DNA of 64,000 bases, taken from Microbulbifer okhotskensis. GTDB taxonomy: Bacteria > Pseudomonadota > Gammaproteobacteria > Pseudomonadales > Cellvibrionaceae. The stretch is taken from contig NZ_JALBWM010000008.1 in the NCBI RefSeq assembly GCF_023895975.1, positions 21,288-85,287 of the forward strand, in the 5' to 3' direction. Below are positions 63,896 through 64,000 of this stretch, one piece after another; position 1 is the stretch's first letter; every line of letters starts with the position of its first letter. The position numbers were made by a program, and so were the translations under genes. The notes beneath the pieces were generated by a model. That model was not told the origin of the DNA and did no database searches. It worked only from the letters and a program-made list of their open reading frames with translations.

Positions 63896-64000
63896 TTGCG
63901 GACCTGCCGGCGGTCTTTGTCAATGTTTTGATCGCCTTTTATATTTCAACACTTCGGACAGTTTCATACAGCTATAGCCCCATAGTCACTGTACTGCTCG
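63896..64000. other. Right edge of window, no gene supported
   Basis: 105 bases. Several stops interrupt the minus-strand frames. The window ends before any start or family motif can be judged. Confidence 0.4.

Overview
The window reads as chromosomal DNA of a free-living, probably marine gammaproteobacterium of the Cellvibrionales/Pseudomonadales type (Microbulbifer-like is my best guess from protein style; I could not run a search). Support comes from gammaproteobacterial synteny: glnE-ilvE, lgt-thyA-folA, rppH-ptsP, the block zapA / 6S RNA / ygfA with ygfB-pepP-ubiH-ubiI, and a TtpC-type TonB2 locus as in Vibrio. No rRNA, tRNA, CRISPR array, phage or intact insertion sequence was seen.

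Layout. 1-4 kb: end of a surface-polysaccharide region (ELM1-like protein, O-antigen ligase, UDP-glucose dehydrogenase). 4-12 kb: ilvE and glnE, a lone GspE/PilB-type ATPase, and a phosphate unit (DUF47/PhoU-like protein plus Pit permease). 12-18 kb: EamA transporter, argE, argA, ilvD. 17.7-23.8 kb: a stand-alone TonB and a six-gene operon DUF3450-TtpC-ExbB-ExbD-TonB-TPR that energises outer-membrane import. 24-27 kb: lgt-thyA-folA and a TANGO2-like protein. 27.6-33.5 kb: three tandem paralogous L,D-transpeptidases followed by a MepK-type 3-3 crosslink endopeptidase, a peptidoglycan remodelling island. 33.5-42.6 kb: imelysin-like lipoprotein, HAD phosphatase, rppH-ptsP, gcvT-gcvH, CNNM transporter, rhomboid protease. 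42.7-49 kb: ubiquinone genes, pepP, ygfB, zapA, 6S RNA and ygfA, ending in a 50-base perfect palindrome and a 45-residue membrane peptide gene. 49-53.5 kb: ilvA, rpiA, a lytic transglycosylase lipoprotein, DUF4168 and HTH proteins. 53.8-62.4 kb: AraC regulator, a DUF937-OmpA fusion, and a four-gene acyl-CoA degradation operon (thiolase, FadB-like, LCAD-like dehydrogenase, AMACR-like CoA transferase). 62.5-64 kb: AT-richer accessory DNA with a glycine-rich-domain gene broken by two one-base homopolymer frameshifts.

How the genes fit together. Much of the window is housekeeping: branched-chain amino acids (ilvE, ilvD, ilvA), arginine (argE, argA), one-carbon and folate metabolism (thyA, folA, gcvTH, ygfA), ubiquinone, and RNA-level regulation (6S RNA, RppH, PtsP). 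The more distinctive parts are the L,D-transpeptidase/MepK island, the TonB2 system, the DUF937-OmpA protein with an altered peptidoglycan-binding site, the branched acyl-CoA operon, and the frameshifted gene at the right end. Several starts are not ATG (ELM1, pit, argA, rppH, ptsP, rhomboid, araC, thiolase); Shine-Dalgarno spacing supports several of these, and it also moves some starts inside longer open frames.
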